A stretch of 64,000 bases of DNA from Nemophila menziesii (GCA_029959085.1 JARWIR010000036.1:434001-498000), one strand, 5' to 3'. Positions 36,441 to 49,354 are shown, counted from the first letter of the stretch. A program made the numbers and translations. The notes: generated from the sequence alone by a model not told the origin.

Positions 36441-39439
36441 ATAAATATATTTTCCTTTTTCTTTATGTCGGAATAATATTGTGGTTTATTTATTATTATT
36501 TTTTTAAATTAAAATTTAAAAATATAATGTATGCTACTATATTTTTTTAATTATCTACTGCTTATTAAATGAACTTCTTTATTAAATATTTTTTATAATT
36601 TGGTTAACCAATACATCATATATACTGAAGTAGTTATTAAGTTCTTGCAATCCTGACACCAACAACTATGTTTCATGACCTTTATCAAGGGATGTCGTGA
36701 TGTTGAAATTTCAGCACTCATCATTAACAAAAATTAATCAATGTAAGTTTGATTTAATGTATTGTTAGTGTGAAGATTATTAAAAATCACACGCAACATA
36801 ATTTTTACACGTACAAGTCTTATATATAAATGGATTTACCAATTTATTATCAGTACACCAATACTATTGTTGGGAGAATGAATGTTAGGAAAAAATAGAT
36901 TATAAGTTTTTAGTTATTTCACTTTTTTATAGTTAATACTGATATAAAATTGGAGACATGAGAAAATTATAAAATTCAATTTGTTTATCTAAAATATATT
37001 TAAATGAGAAATATATATCTCTCTTCTTACATCCTCCATGAAATCTAGCAAGGTTATAAATTATTTATTGTTATTTTTTTATTTTGCAAGACAGGTGCAA
37101 TAAAATAAATACATGTATTATCTCTAGTACTGTACAAAATATTTTAATTACCTTTAGTCTTCTTTTTTTTGTATAATTTTACCACTATTTATTTATTTTT
37201 ACCATAAATTTTTGTGTTAGCATTGCACCATTTATCAAGTTTACATATTTTACATACTAAATACGAAAATCAGGGTTTTCTTTATATATTGCAGTTTTTT
37301 TAAAATGGTTTGGATTATGTTAAAAATGAGTCAAATGATTTTTTTATACAATATTTAAAGTTAAAAATCAATTTCGTATTAATGTTTAAAAATTAGAGTT
37401 TTTTTAGCATTACAAATCACTAAAACACTTAATAAACATTTATATATTTAATTTAGAACTCATGTAGTTTTAGTGTAAAATTTATTAAAGGTGATCAAAC
37501 ATAATTGTTAACTATATTGTTATATTTTGATCATATATATTTGGGTTTGCAAATTTTTAATCTTTACATTGCTACTACTATAGATAATGAATGTTAGTAA
37601 AGAAAAGCGTTATTAAATTTGAAATCTCAATGCAATATTGTGATTTCATCTAAAGGTTATGAGGTATTAAATATGTTGCCCAAAATTTGTTAAAGTTATT
37701 AGGAACTCAAGGTTTTCTGTTGTGTTTAACTCAAACTTATAAGTTTTAAGTTTGTGGTGAGGAACATTTTTATCGTCCCAGGTCATTACTAAAAGTAAAT
37801 AAGTACAACGATGAAGGTTATATAACTAAAAGAAAATAATTTCTTGCATTAAATTTTCTGTAATAAGTTTTGGTATGTCTGATATGTTTTTAATGCAAAA
37901 GTTAGTTGGCTGACCTGCCGTGTGATTGTAGAGCAACTTCAACTTTGTTTAAGTGAGATTCTTAATAACCTAGTATTGTCGTGGAGGGAAAAAACTAGGA
38001 CATGGATGATACGAGTAATAAGTTACATAAGCATGTAGAGGAGGAAATTATGCAAGAAATGAAAAGAGATTGTTAGAAATGAAGATTAGGAAGAGACTAC
38101 TACTACTACTGCTTCATACTTTAGGTGCAATTGAAATTTAAATTCAAATTTATTTAAATATATTAACAAGGCTCTTGGACTTCTACAATTATCACATACA
38201 GTTTTAGAAACGAATACAATAATGAAGCAGATGATCATGTTTATTTTGAAGTTTTACCCATACATTCACTTATTGGAGTAACACAAGGGAATATTTACTA
38301 TGTCTTCACATCCAAAAATATATTTGACAATGTTGATATATTTTGTTATCAACTGGTCCTACGTATCTTGAACATATAATTAAAATAGATTGTATCAAGG
38401 GCAAAAGTTTTATTCACAAATGAATAAGGTCGTGTATTGGAAATGTTAAATGAAGAAATAATTATTAATGATCTTGATTAAAATCTTTAAGTGGTTGAAA
38501 AAATTAAGCGTAGGGACATACTTTCATTAGAGCACTGTAAAGATACTAGGGTTTAACGTCCATTAAGTTTTATAAGGAATAAGCAATTCATGATAAAAAT
38601 ATGCATAACGAATCTTATAAATTCCTACTAAAGAAATAATACATAAAAGATACTATAAATAGGCATAAAGCATAAATAAAGTTTATCAGTCTTATAATTT
38701 TCTTGCTTTATAGATGAATCATGCACACCGACACAAATTCACCCCAATAACACCTTGTTATGAAAGAAGCGAAATTTCTCCTAATAATGCTTTAATGGTC
38801 AAATTATAAATAAAGGACGCATATAAATTGTATAGAGAAATTATTAAGAATGGTTAGTTGTCTCCTTGAATAGGAAGGAGTGTATATAGTCACAAAATAA
38901 TATAAGACACTTGGTTATGCTTTTATCATGGGTTCCTTCCACGTCAAGCATATTAGGGGACTGATGGTTTACTTTTCGGTATGTATTGTCAATCCTAGAC
39001 TACATAGTACAAAATATATTCCTTCATTAATCTTATCTACAATATAAGGATTATAATTTATCATGTTCAACTCTACCATTTGTATTAACGAGGCTTTTGA
39101 AATATAGTGTATTTGTTCTTTTCTATAATTTGTAACGAGGCTTTTACCTGTGGGCCCTTAGGACCTTCGACCATACCAATTACAATTATTGAATTTTGGA
39201 TTATCACTAAAAAAAATAAAAAATATCTTGGTACATTGAAATAATATTAAATTCGAGATCTATCTTTTGTATAAGGCATCTCGTAATATTGTATCGAGTA
39301 GAATCAAGTTTAACAGTGTAAATGTCATACAAATATAAGTTGGTAATCCAAATTATATTTTGTATAAATAAATAGAGATCAGAGTAATTAATTTATCAAT
39401 TGTAATGCTCATTAATACTATCAATGTTTTAGATGAGGT

Positions 39440-42400
39440 TCATAGTTTATTAAATCGGCCTTAAAACATCAACTTAAAGTAAGGCCCAAAAGGTTTATTA
39501 AAAATATCTTGTAAAAAGAAGCCCACAATACTATATAAGCTTTGAAACATCACTATGTCTATTTATGCAAACCTATTGACCACTAACACCTTAAAACTCA
39601 ACCCTAAATTATCAAACGCTGAGTCTCCAAAATGCACCGCCTCCCTTATACATTACTTTATCCATCTATACCTCTATACGAACCTCCACTGTAATACTTG
39701 ATATAAAAGTATGTTTCTGTAATTGTACGCACAAGAGAATATGTTTAATCACTAAGATCAATTGTCATGACATATCACTTGAGGTATATTTTTTTATCCT
39801 AATTTTATTTTTTATATTGTCATCTTTTATAATTTTAATTTTACGGTGTCAGATAAGTGAGTATGTATATTAATATTTTCACATTATATATTGTTTAGCT
39901 GACACAAGTAGATTTGATTTTGATATTTGTGAATTAAATATTATTTTATTAAGTACAAGTGATGTTATTTGATGTAGGATTGGAATATAAATTAGAGTCT
40001 TTTAATACCAATTTTTTTTAAATATCTTACCAAACTTTGATCTATTTTAGTGTATTGATAGGTTTTGTTTCTATTTAATCAATTATGGTGTATTTTTAAT
40101 ATGGACTTATATAATAAATAACAAAAAATATATAATAATAATCATTACAGTGTAATTGGTTTTTAAATAAAATATACTTCTTTTTGTTTAAATTATTGAT
40201 TATGCTAATAATTAAAAATTTGATGAGACAAATAGATATGGTATAAAAAGATATACTTACCGCTAACTAATAAGTAAACTATAATGCATGTATTTAACTT
40301 TTTTACTAAGGAAATAGGGTTAATGTCCTTCAAGTACATATTGTATTTCACGGAAGGTCCTCTAAAATCATTTAAAGTCATTGTCATTGATCCACCATGT
40401 TATTGATGAACGGATATATCTCTCTATAATTATACTCTTAAATTAACAAGTTTACATTAACATTGTAATGAGTCTAGTCTATGAAGAACAATTTCTGCAC
40501 TAGATCAACAAAATACACTGAGCATAACTATTAACCCCCAATCTACATAGCATTGCCACTAAAATCCAAAATTAGTGCATGGACTTAAAAATTATTGTGT
40601 TGGGTCTCACCTAAATTTAACTTCCAAATATATTTAAATAATAATAAAAAAGAGTCAAATAATTGAATCCCATATTGCCTTTATATATAGGAAAAAATAT
40701 CCACACATTTTTTGTTATGTGGAGCTCTCTACTTGGCTGCATTTTGAATTCACCATCAATGTACTCTTTGTAAGATTCTTTGTGTAATGTCCCTAACGTC
40801 TCTGTGTTAACCAATACATTAAAAAGTCAATTTCAAACTTTATAGTTGATGTGTCTATGCCCATCAGATATCTTATATCATATTTTGTGGATATCTGTTT
40901 TGGTCAAATCTCATGTACGATGATAAAGTGTTTCGTATATCTAGTCTTACAGGTATCTAGTTCTCTTCGTCTAAGTTGATCTCTAAATGGTTTAGTAATT
41001 TTGCCTACTTCTAACTTTAGGGCTCTAGAATTTTTTTCTTCACAAATCCAAACTCGAATGGGTTTAGGAATTATGTCTAGTATGCTCCTTGGTAGTCCGA
41101 TTTTTATTTCATCACAACAACAATCTATGATGTGTTTGGATTTCCACCTAGCCCACACCTTCAAAGTTCAAGTCTTACACCATGTCTTATCTTTGTTCTC
41201 AAGTATATTTTGTTAACACATAGTTTCTCATTCATAGGTAGAACTCCTCTATTTTGAATATCCTCTTCTTTATATTCAAGCTCTATTCCTTATGTTCATT
41301 ATGTTATCTATAACTATTTAGCTTATTTATGCACCTATCTTCTTATTCTTACTTGATCATTAATATTTTATTACATCATTCCAAGCATCCACATCTTCAG
41401 CAAGAAACTACTTAGTCTTAACTCTTATTTACTATATAATCAAATTGCATATAGGAATATATTGTATAATTCAATTTGAATAGAGTTTTATCTACACCGT
41501 ATTTAAATGTAAAATTCATAGGTTCTTTCTATTCCTCCATGAAATATAGCATGAGGTCATATTCGTTGGTATATTTTGTTGCTTTTCCAGGAGAGGTAAG
41601 ATCAAATATATTTATTTATTATCTATATTAATACATTTACAATTAATTACTTTTTTTACCATTAATTTTTGTGTTAACGTTGAACCATTAATAATTTTTT
41701 ACATATTTTACATATTGAATACGAAATTCAGTGTTTCTGTTATATATTAAAGGTTTTTTTAAAATGGTTTGGATTAAGTTATGAATGAGGCAAATTACTT
41801 CATTACACTATGTTAAGGGTAAAATTCATCTTTTTATGAATCACTACAAACATTGTAATCAACATTTACATATTGAAATTTCAAATTAATTTAATTTTAC
41901 TCTAATATATATTGATATACGTGCAACATAATTGTTAACTATATTGTTAGATTTTGATCATATATATTTGAAATCACAAATTTTTTATCGTTACATTAGT
42001 ACTACTGTAGATAATAATGTGTATAAAGAAAAGAGTTGTTAAATTTGAAATCTCAATAAAATATTGTGATTGCTTCTCAGCTCATAACTTTAGAAGGTAA
42101 ATTACGTTCAAATTTAATAGAATGGGCAGACGAAATAGGTATGATGGTAAATATTGTATGTTAAGTTAAAAAGACTAGTTTTGAAATAACTTCAATAAAT
42201 GCATAAATATAGGATAATTATGATCAAAAGAGATTTACCGTCTAACTAGTGTCCTCTTTGAATGATTCAGTACCTTCGAGATTATCAAACATTCGTGGGC
42301 ACAGCGCCTTACTAGATTAATGCTTTTGCTGAACCCTCATCTCTTGGTGTGGAAGAGAAGGTCAATATAGTACTTTTGTTAACATATCTTAAAATTTGTA

Positions 42401-42850
42401 TACATGTATTTTATTTTATTTTATGACTTTCAGTTGTGTAGGTACAAAAGATAGTAGAATGGATACCCTGAAGATCTTGCTAGGAGTACATTCCAATCTG
42501 CTGCTAGTGATGAAAATATGGCTTTGGAGAAGATTTGATATGGTTTGGGAAATTTTGGAACAAGAAATGATTTTCCTTTTTTTTAGAATAAAATTATGCC
42601 CAAAGGAAGAGTATATAAATTAATATATCTAATGTTTCCTTTGCATGTTTTCTAACATGTTCTTGAATATATATTTTTCTTTTTTGTCCGGATTTCAAGT
42701 CTAGAATTGTTCAATGGATATCAAAAAACTTTGGATTTTTGCTTTGTTTTTAGCTTTCTCTTTATTAGTTTTCATAGCGAATGTTTGATGAAATTTTGTT
42801 TGGTTTGGAATATTTAAGTATGTCGTGTTAGATGAATGTGAAGAAGTGTT
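39440..42850 (+). repeat. P5: old, partial P unit without RAD16 piece
   Basis: 39440-40560 parallels P1 at about 800-1740, including the ATG/donor segment (ATG 39767). 41890-42245 contains module M. 42245-42850 parallels P1 at about 1860-2700 but carries only the UBA-like exon where P1 has RAD16. The stretch 40600-41880 has a partial parallel at 60130-60490. The minus-strand open frames at 40617-40814 and 40904-41164 are unidentified and not open in that parallel. Confidence 0.55.
42442..42536 (+). pseudogene. UBA-like exon relic in P5
   Basis: Follows a TGTGTAG acceptor. Compared with the copy at 60777 it has lost a base near VEMG, which shifts the frame, but the later codons for LARS- and DENMALEK-like sequence are still readable in another frame. 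No RAD16 sequence follows. Instead there is a stretch also found at 60900-60960 (around CCAAAGGAAG). Confidence 0.45.
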
Positions 42851-43175
42851 ATAGGACTATTTAGAGTGGTAACCTGCAAAATATGGAATTTAAGAACAAC
42901 TAAACAACAGATTTTAGAAAAAATATACAATCTATTTTTTTTATCATTAAATCAAACTTTTATTAATTAAAGCTCATACATTCAGTTTCATTACAAACTT
43001 TGCTAAGAAAAGCTCAACTTTAACCACCCGGCCTACTTACTATTACAAAGAAAGCCCAGTACGATTTAAAAAGAATCACATTTAAAACATTACAAAAGTA
43101 CAAGTAGAGAACTAAGGCCTAAATTGCTAAATGGACATTATTTTTTCTATAAGGCTTTCTGCTTCTTTACTTTTT

Positions 43176-43900
43176 TTAATTCTTCCTTCCAAACTTCACA
43201 TGGACTAGCCTATAAATTCTCTTCCAAATTTGATCTTCGTTTAAACAATTTTCTCCGTGGATTTTCTCGTTTCTTTCCCACCATATACAGTAAATATATG
43301 TGGTAATAAAAGTACCTCCTATATCTATTAATTCAGTGTTTGGTGAATTCTTAATAATACTCACCAAATCTACCAAATTTGCATGAATAGTGTTAATATT
43401 GCATCGTAGAAGTAACCTTACTAGAATTCTTTTAGTAAATGAACGTGTGATAAATAGGTGATTAACATCTTCAATACTTGCACTACATAAACAACATAAT
43501 GAACTAACCTGTAGACCCCAACTAATTTTCCTGGCTTTAGTTGCTAATCTATCTTGAAAACACAACCAAGCTATAAAGGCGCACCTCGGTATATAATTCT
43601 TAGTCCATATGACTTTCCACCATTCTACTTCCTCTTGTTCTTCCTTAATTTGCGCAAGAGTCTTTTTGAAAGAAAATCAATTTTTAGAACTCTCTTTCCA
43701 CTCAATTATGTCTTCCCTTTTAGTAAGTTTAATATTACTAATATGAGGAAGTAATTTTCCAACTCTAGGAGGAAGTCTCCATCTATTACCACCATAGAAC
43801 GCTGCAACTGTTTTATTATTATTAATGTCATCCTTACTTATCGCAATTTCAAGAATTTCTTGTGGACTCTTACAATTAAGCCATTTATCCAATATTAAGA
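43176..43900 (-). pseudogene. LINE ORF2 C-terminal zf-RVT region
   Basis: The frame includes WWKVIWTKNYIPRCAFIAW, then CFQDRLATK, and the Cys pair SSLCCLCSASIEDVNHLF, the usual zinc-binding zf-RVT pattern with a His in HLF. A stop or frame change near 43677 separates it from the preceding segment containing NRWRLPPRVGK. In plant L1 elements this region follows the reverse transcriptase; its job is not settled. Confidence 0.75.
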
Positions 43901-44257
43901 AGGTATTGTTACCATTTTTATCATCATGCGAGATGAACTGATAAGCTATATGTCTTATTTTCAGCAGTTGCTTCCAAATCCAGGTATGGGCCTGTTAAAC
44001 ATCCAAACTCCAAATGCACTTACCCTTAATTGTATTTTGATTAACCCATAAGCTCCACAAGTTAAATTTATGCGAGTACATTCTCCAAAAAGTTGCAAGG
44101 AGGTAGACTTTATTTATGTCTTCAATATTAGGAATTCCAAGTCCCCATTTTCTTTATTAGAGCATATTTTACTCCATGAAACTTTTTCCCCCATAGCTCC
44201 ATCAATATTACCTTTCCATAGAAAACTAACCATTTTTTGATTAATTTTATATATTAC

Positions 44258-45520
44258 CTACTTAGGGAGTAAAAAAACTCTGCACCAGAATAATATTTTA
44301 CTGATAAGAAAAGTTTTAATAAGTTCTACCCTTCCTGCATAGGACAGTAGCTTTGATGTCCATATACTTATACAGCTACATATATTCTCAACTAATTTGT
44401 TACCATCAGATACTAAGAGTTTCTTTGAGTTTAGATGAACCCCTAAGTACCTAACTGGTAGTTTTCCAATTTTGATATTCAAGAGTTCAGAAATACCTTT
44501 AATTTTATGTGGATTGGTACCTCCAAAGTAGAGCTCACTTTTACTGTAATTGATTTTGAGCCCATAGATTCTTGAAAATAAGTCTAGAGCCTCCTTTACT
44601 ACTTTGGCTGATTTGATCTCAGCTTTGAGGAAGATTAGAACATCATCTGCAAAGATGATGTGATTAAGTCTGAGCTCTCTACAATTGTGATGAAAGATAA
44701 ACTGTTTCTTGTGAACCATATGTTTAAAAAGCCCAGTAAATACTTCCATACAAATAGCAAACAAATATGGTGATATGGGGTCTCCTTGTCTGAGACGCCC
44801 TTTTCCCTTAAAGTAATCAGCTAATTCTCCAATTATATTGATTGAATAGGATGGAGAACATACACACATCTTCACCCAATTTATAAACTTAATACGAAAG
44901 TTAAAGGTATGTAAAGTGTTGATAAAAAACTTCCAGTTTACACTGTCATATGCCTTTTGTAAACCAAGATTTATTGTACATTTTGGTTCAGATAACTTCT
45001 TCTCATATCCCATAACAATATCTTTTGCTACAAGGATGTTATCACTGATTTGTCTTCGTCCAATGTATGCAGCTTGATTAATTGAGATCATTGAGCGAAG
45101 TACTTCTTTTAGTCTATTACTGATGAGCCTTGAGATTGTTTTATATGTGGTATTCACACATGATATAGGCCTAAATTTCTTTAAACTTGTAGCATTTTTC
45201 TCCTTAGGAATCAACACGAAATTAGTGGCATTAATCTGAGATAGAATTTTGCCTGATTCAAGACATTGTCTGATGGCTTTGATAAAATCCCCTCCAATAA
45301 CATCCTATGAAGCTTTATAAAACCCTGAATTAAGCCCATCAGGCCCTGGGCTCTTATTCTCATTTATGGAGAAGAGAGCCTCTTTAATATCTTTATCATA
45401 GAAAGGAGCAGTTAAATCAGTTGCTTGTTTATCAGAAATCTCAGCTCCAATGATGCGCTTAATAATAGGTATTGAACAGTCTTCTTCACTAGCATCTTCA
45501 GTGCCTAATAAATTCTTATA
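44258..45520 (-). pseudogene. LINE ORF2 reverse transcriptase core
   Basis: Family motifs in order: SPGPDG near 45345, LIPKEKN near 45210, FRPISCVNTTYKTISRLI, AYIGRRQISDN near 45060, motif A region LGLQKAYDSVNW near 44950, GRLRQGDPISPYLFA near 44790, motif C FADD at 44653-44642, and YLGVHLNSKKL and SYAGRVELI near the end. In motif A the usual catalytic Asp before LQKAYD is Gly (codon GGT, 44965-44963), a single-base change from GAT. With the stop at 45307-45305 this means no active enzyme. Confidence 0.85.
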
Positions 45521-46049
45521 GAAATTATAAACTCTTCTTTGATCTGAACATGGTAATTAATGATTTCACCATTATCTTTAGTAAGAGTTGATATGTTGTT
45601 TCTAGCAATCCTGCCCTTGATAACTTTATAGAAATATGAAGAGCTACAGTCCATATTAGTGGTGAATGTAGCTTTGGATTTTTGTTTCAGTATGTTATAT
45701 TGAACTATAATTGCCTCTTCAAGATTTTTCTCTAATATTTTTTCCTCACTAAGTGTTTGAGAGTCAAATCTTCCTTCCATGATAGACTTTTGAACCAAAC
45801 TGAGTTGTACTCTTAAGGCTTCTATATTGTCTAAGTTTCTCTTGAAGTATCTAATATTGAACTTCTTTATTGCATTTTTCATGGATTTCTGCTTCATACA
45901 AAGTCGAAACATATAGTTGACCTGTATTTCCTCTTTCCAAACTTGTTGTATAGTCTCTATATATTTAGAATGTGATGCCCAAATATTAAAAAACTTAAAA
46001 GCAGATGGGCCATGAGCTTTGTTTCCACCAATATTGAGAAGTAGAGGGC

Positions 46050-46724
46050 TATGCTTAGATGTAGAAGGGGGCATCACTGTGACATTAGATTGAACAGTGT
46101 CTAACCATCTTGAGTTGATAAATACTCTATCAATCTTACTCGCTCTAATCTCAGTAACACTTTTGTTAGTCCATGTGAAGTATTGTCCAGCATAACTATG
46201 CTAAAAAAGAGAAGCATCATTAATACAATCAGCAAATTCTATTGAACCTCTATCTAAGGAGTCACATTTATATCTGTCTTGAATCTTGAGTATTTCGTTA
46301 AAGTCACCCAAAACACACACTTTATAAGAGCTATAAATATTGGAACATTGAATAATATCTTCCGACAATTGTTTCCTTAACTCCACATCATTATACGCAT
46401 ACACGACACCAATGAAGTATAACTCCTTACTAATAAGTGATTTAACTTCTGTAAAAATAACCTGAGATGTAGACTTAATCACTTTAACTTCAACTTGAGC
46501 TTTGTTTCAAAGTAGCCAAATCCTACCCGAATCATCATGATTGTAGTTATTCACACTCTCAAAAGATTGAAATGAGCTTTAATTATTGGGAGATAGTTGT
46601 TATACTTTACTTTAGTTTCAAGTATACCAACCATTCTCACTTTATTACTAATTAGAAAGTCTGTGACATCGAGTTGACGAAGAACATTATTAAGACCTCG
46701 CACATTCCATGAGGCTAAATTCAT
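46050..46724 (-). pseudogene. LINE ORF2 APE-type endonuclease
   Basis: SWNVRGLNN at the start, ILETKVK (metal-binding Glu region) near 46620, VCVLGDFNEIL near 46310, and SKIDRVFINSRW near 46120 are the characteristic blocks. The terminal block, usually SDHSP, reads SKHSP here (near 46060), so the Asp is absent. Three breaks interrupt the frame (near 46585, 46505 and at 46203-46201). In the live family this domain nicks target DNA at T-rich sites, in agreement with the T-run in the target duplication. Confidence 0.8.
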
Positions 46725-47940
46725 AAATTAGGTGGTCCTGTTAGCTCCTTTCCTTCACTCTGAGCTATGAAATTCAGCACATCATTGTCTAAAACTTGAT
46801 TTCTATTCTGTAACTCTTTGTATTTGTTGTTACTCACAATAGAATAGTTACTCCTATTGGTATTAGGAGAATTATTTTCTCTCTCTTGTGTGTTCTTGTT
46901 CTTAACTATTTTCCATTCCTCATTACTAGCTACATCAATAACATTAACAAGGGATTTCTCTTTGTTATGCTCTTTAGGAACCCATATATTTTGACTGTTT
47001 CTGCATTTATCTTCCATATGTCCAAATTTATTGCACTTAAGACATACAATCGGTTTCCAATCATACTTCACTTCAACAACATGAAGTTCATCAGCTCCAA
47101 CATCAACAAGTATTGTATCAGGTAGATCTTCTTTAGTGTCAACTTCAATACACACTCTGGCATATCCTAGTCTTGATTTTTATTATGTGATAGAATCCAT
47201 CTGAAGAGGAACACCAATACAACTAGCTACATAGCTAAGACCTCTCCGAGTCCACAAATTCATGGGTACATTTATAAGCCTAGCCCATATAGGAATTTTA
47301 GTGACATCTATCTTCTCAAATTGAGTATCAGAAGACCAAGGTCTAGGAAGATGAGGTTTACCGCTTATATGCCATAATTGCTCCATAGCTTTATTGTAGT
47401 ATTGTTGATTTTCAAATTTAAACACATATACTCATTTAGCACTCGATTTTACTTTGACTTTTTCCTAAATTCTTCAACTGAAATCTAACGAAGTTAGTAA
47501 CAACATAAAATGGTGGAGGATTGTCCAAAAATTGACCAATAAGGCAATTTATCCATAGTCCATCTCCTTCCTCGAACACGTCCTTCGGAGGTTTAACAAT
47601 TTTCTGTCCAGTATGCATAGTTGGTGAGTGAAACTCGAGTTTAAAAGCTTTATCGACTCCTTTTTTGAACAAATTTGACCAGCTTTATCTTTTGGATCTG
47701 GAGAAGATGGGCTGACTACAACTTTTGGAGTTGAAATCAGAGTAGTAATAGGTGTGATTGTCTCATCAATCTTCAATTGTACTCCATTACCTTTGTTTTC
47801 ACCTCCGGCGTTACTAGTTTCTCCTTCCTCACAAACAACGACATTAGGAGAGAAGATCTCTCTTGTGATGTTGCTGTAGCGAGTCTTAGGTCTCTGATTA
47901 GAACTAACGAGATGATTTACTTTGGTTTATTGTAGCATTT
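46721..47940 (-). pseudogene. LINE ORF1 (DUF4283-like, CCHC zinc knuckle), broken
   Basis: The N-terminal part includes LKIDETITPITT near 47770 and, after a frame change near 47670, WINCLIGQFLDNPPPFYVV. After another near 47430 come HISGKPHLPRPWS, IPIWARLINVPMNLW and GLSYVASCIGVPLQMD, the typical DUF4283 layout. After a stop near 47183 comes a CCHC knuckle, CLKCNKFGHMEDKC, at 47044-47003. The frame ends with TGA at 46723-46721. ORF1 proteins of this type bind the element's RNA. The true start lies further upstream (up to about 48040) but is obscured by stops. Confidence 0.8.
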
Positions 47941-48244
47941 TTGTCATTTTGAGAGTAATTAACACTAGGTAGGGTTGACGTGAGCGGTGGGAAGATTATT
48001 GAGGTGGTGGTCGGTTGAAGGCTACGATGTGGGTGATGGAATGATATTTTTTTGAACGTTTGACTTGGTGTTAGATTCCGGAAATGGAATATAACACCTA
48101 ATCAAGAAAGAGAAAAGGCAAAAAGTTTGAAAAAGCTGAAAAAAGTGGTGTAAAAAGTAAAAGATTTTGTGGAATAAACTTAGAATGGAATGAATGGCTT
48201 GGGAACGTTTTTTTGTGTTTGACTCTCAAACTTTGAATCTCAAT
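47941..48244 (-). other. LINE 5' leader
   Basis: Between the element's 5' end and the readable part of ORF1. Minus-strand frames near 48040-47950 (rich in Pro, Thr and Ser) may be the eroded ORF1 start. No promoter element could be singled out. Confidence 0.4.
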
Positions 48245-48257
48245 CAATCTATTTTTT

Positions 48258-49354
48258 CATATGTTTATATAATTATAACAGTTGTTTAGCTATATTCATA
48301 TGTATATTTTTTAGTTATTTTCCAATTTTTTATTGTGGTAAATGTTATTATATTAGTAAGAATTCAGGAGATTTAAGTATTTAACATCTGAATACATTTT
48401 TTAATTTAATATTTGAAATTTTTATTTAGATTTATGCTCGAAAATTGAGATTTCAAAATTGTAATTGCTCCATAGTTTTCATTATTAAATAATAATATAC
48501 CATACTACTATAGTGGAGTCTGTCTTTTACATTTCAAGAACTTATATTTTGTGTGAAAATTACAAAATTGACTGAGGGAACTAGGCGATATGCATAAAGG
48601 AATAATGAAATAAATAATAATTATGATTACACAAGAAAAGGGGTAGCAATACATAACACTAGAGGGATTAGAATAAACATGTTTTACATGGGAAATGATA
48701 TTATATGATGTAAGGTGATATTTAATTAGAATTTGTTAATATCGCAAATGATAACATGTTTTCTTCTTTAATGTTTCTTCTACATATATTAAATTAATTT
48801 GGTTTATCATGATGAATATCGAGAGTAAGATTTGATTATTTGTTAATGTTACTTTATTAATCATTTAAATACATAGATTACAAATTTGTGGAATGTTGAC
48901 TATTCTCTATATCTGAGTGATGGTTTTCTAACTATTTTATGTTTTAGTTATTTATCTTTGTCTATTCTACTTATTGTTATCTTTGTGTTGGGTGGTTCTT
49001 GTGTGAAACATGTGTTTGTGCGCCAAGAAATGTTGAAAGAAGATACAACTTGAAATTGCATCATCATAAGAGAGAGATGTTATGATTTTTGAAGTATTTT
49101 TATTGATTTAGAGTCTTATATTTTGTATATGTGTATCTATAAATTCAATCTTTTCATTTTAATTGAAATTTGTAGTGTAATGTTTGAAATATAAAGTTTT
49201 GTAAACTATATGATCTTACATTAATCTTGATAGTATATCTTATTATTGTTAATAATTTTATTAATTTCTCTACATCCATCATTCTTAGTACTATCCACTC
49301 TTTTTTATTTTATTTTAAAAATATTTCACATTCTAGTTGTTTTAGTAACAGTTC
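48258..49354 (+). repeat. O block preceding P3, right of the LINE
   Basis: From about 48290 nearly the same as 14530-15437, with 157 bp more between two TTTTACAT words (48525 and 48682). Together with 42850-42927 it formed one O block before the LINE inserted. No gene is seen. Confidence 0.65.

Larger units (their letters stand above)
33780..39440 (+). repeat. Old R-like and mixed repeat segment
   Basis: It contains relatives of several blocks: 33780-34130 resembles 40480-40800 and 60000-60310; 34110-34760 resembles 38540-39170; module G at 34670-34755 and 39085-39175; module M at 37450-37640; a family T foldback at 36296-36440. The segment is heavily diverged and is interrupted by the MITE at 34794-35034. 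No gene was identified. Confidence 0.5.
43176..46724 (-). pseudogene. LINE ORF2 (endonuclease, reverse transcriptase, zf-RVT), broken
   Basis: ORF2 would start at 46724 with MNLASWNVRGLNN, the usual first strand of an APE-type endonuclease. From there the domains follow in order: endonuclease to about 46050, linker with coiled-coil-like composition, reverse transcriptase about 45540-44250, and zf-RVT region to the stop at 43176. Lesions read directly: a frameshift near 46585, TGA for a Trp codon near 46505, TAG at 46203-46201, a frameshift near 45505, TAG at 45307-45305, a stop near 44258, further frame changes near 44150 and 43990, and a stop or shift near 43677. The start is chosen because it overlaps the ORF1 stop and begins with the family motif. 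Confidence 0.85.
42941..48244 (-). mobile_element. Full-length but defective L1-type LINE, about 5.3 kb
   Basis: The 5' end is at 48244 and the 3' end with its A-run (T-run on the plus strand) at 42941. It has a leader, ORF1 with DUF4283-like region and CCHC knuckle, and ORF2 with endonuclease, reverse transcriptase and zf-RVT. ORF1 and ORF2 overlap by ATGA. Such elements copy themselves by target-primed reverse transcription in the nucleus. Length, 13-bp target duplication and tail show a complete insertion and not a 5'-truncated one. Several stops and frameshifts and a changed catalytic residue make it inactive. Its base use is somewhat less AT-rich than the surroundings. Confidence 0.9.
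42928..48257. repeat. Target-site duplication of the LINE
   Basis: CAATCTATTTTTT occurs at 42928-42940 and 48245-48257, immediately outside the two ends of the element. The homologous uninterrupted place in another unit, at about 26344-26355, has the motif once (ACTACCCATTTTTC), in the same surroundings (AAAAATATAC before and CATATGATTATATAAT after). Confidence 0.8.

Noticed and set aside
40617..41164. Two minus-strand open frames of 65 and 86 codons
   Set aside because: No family recognised, and the diverged parallel at 60130-60490 does not keep the frames.
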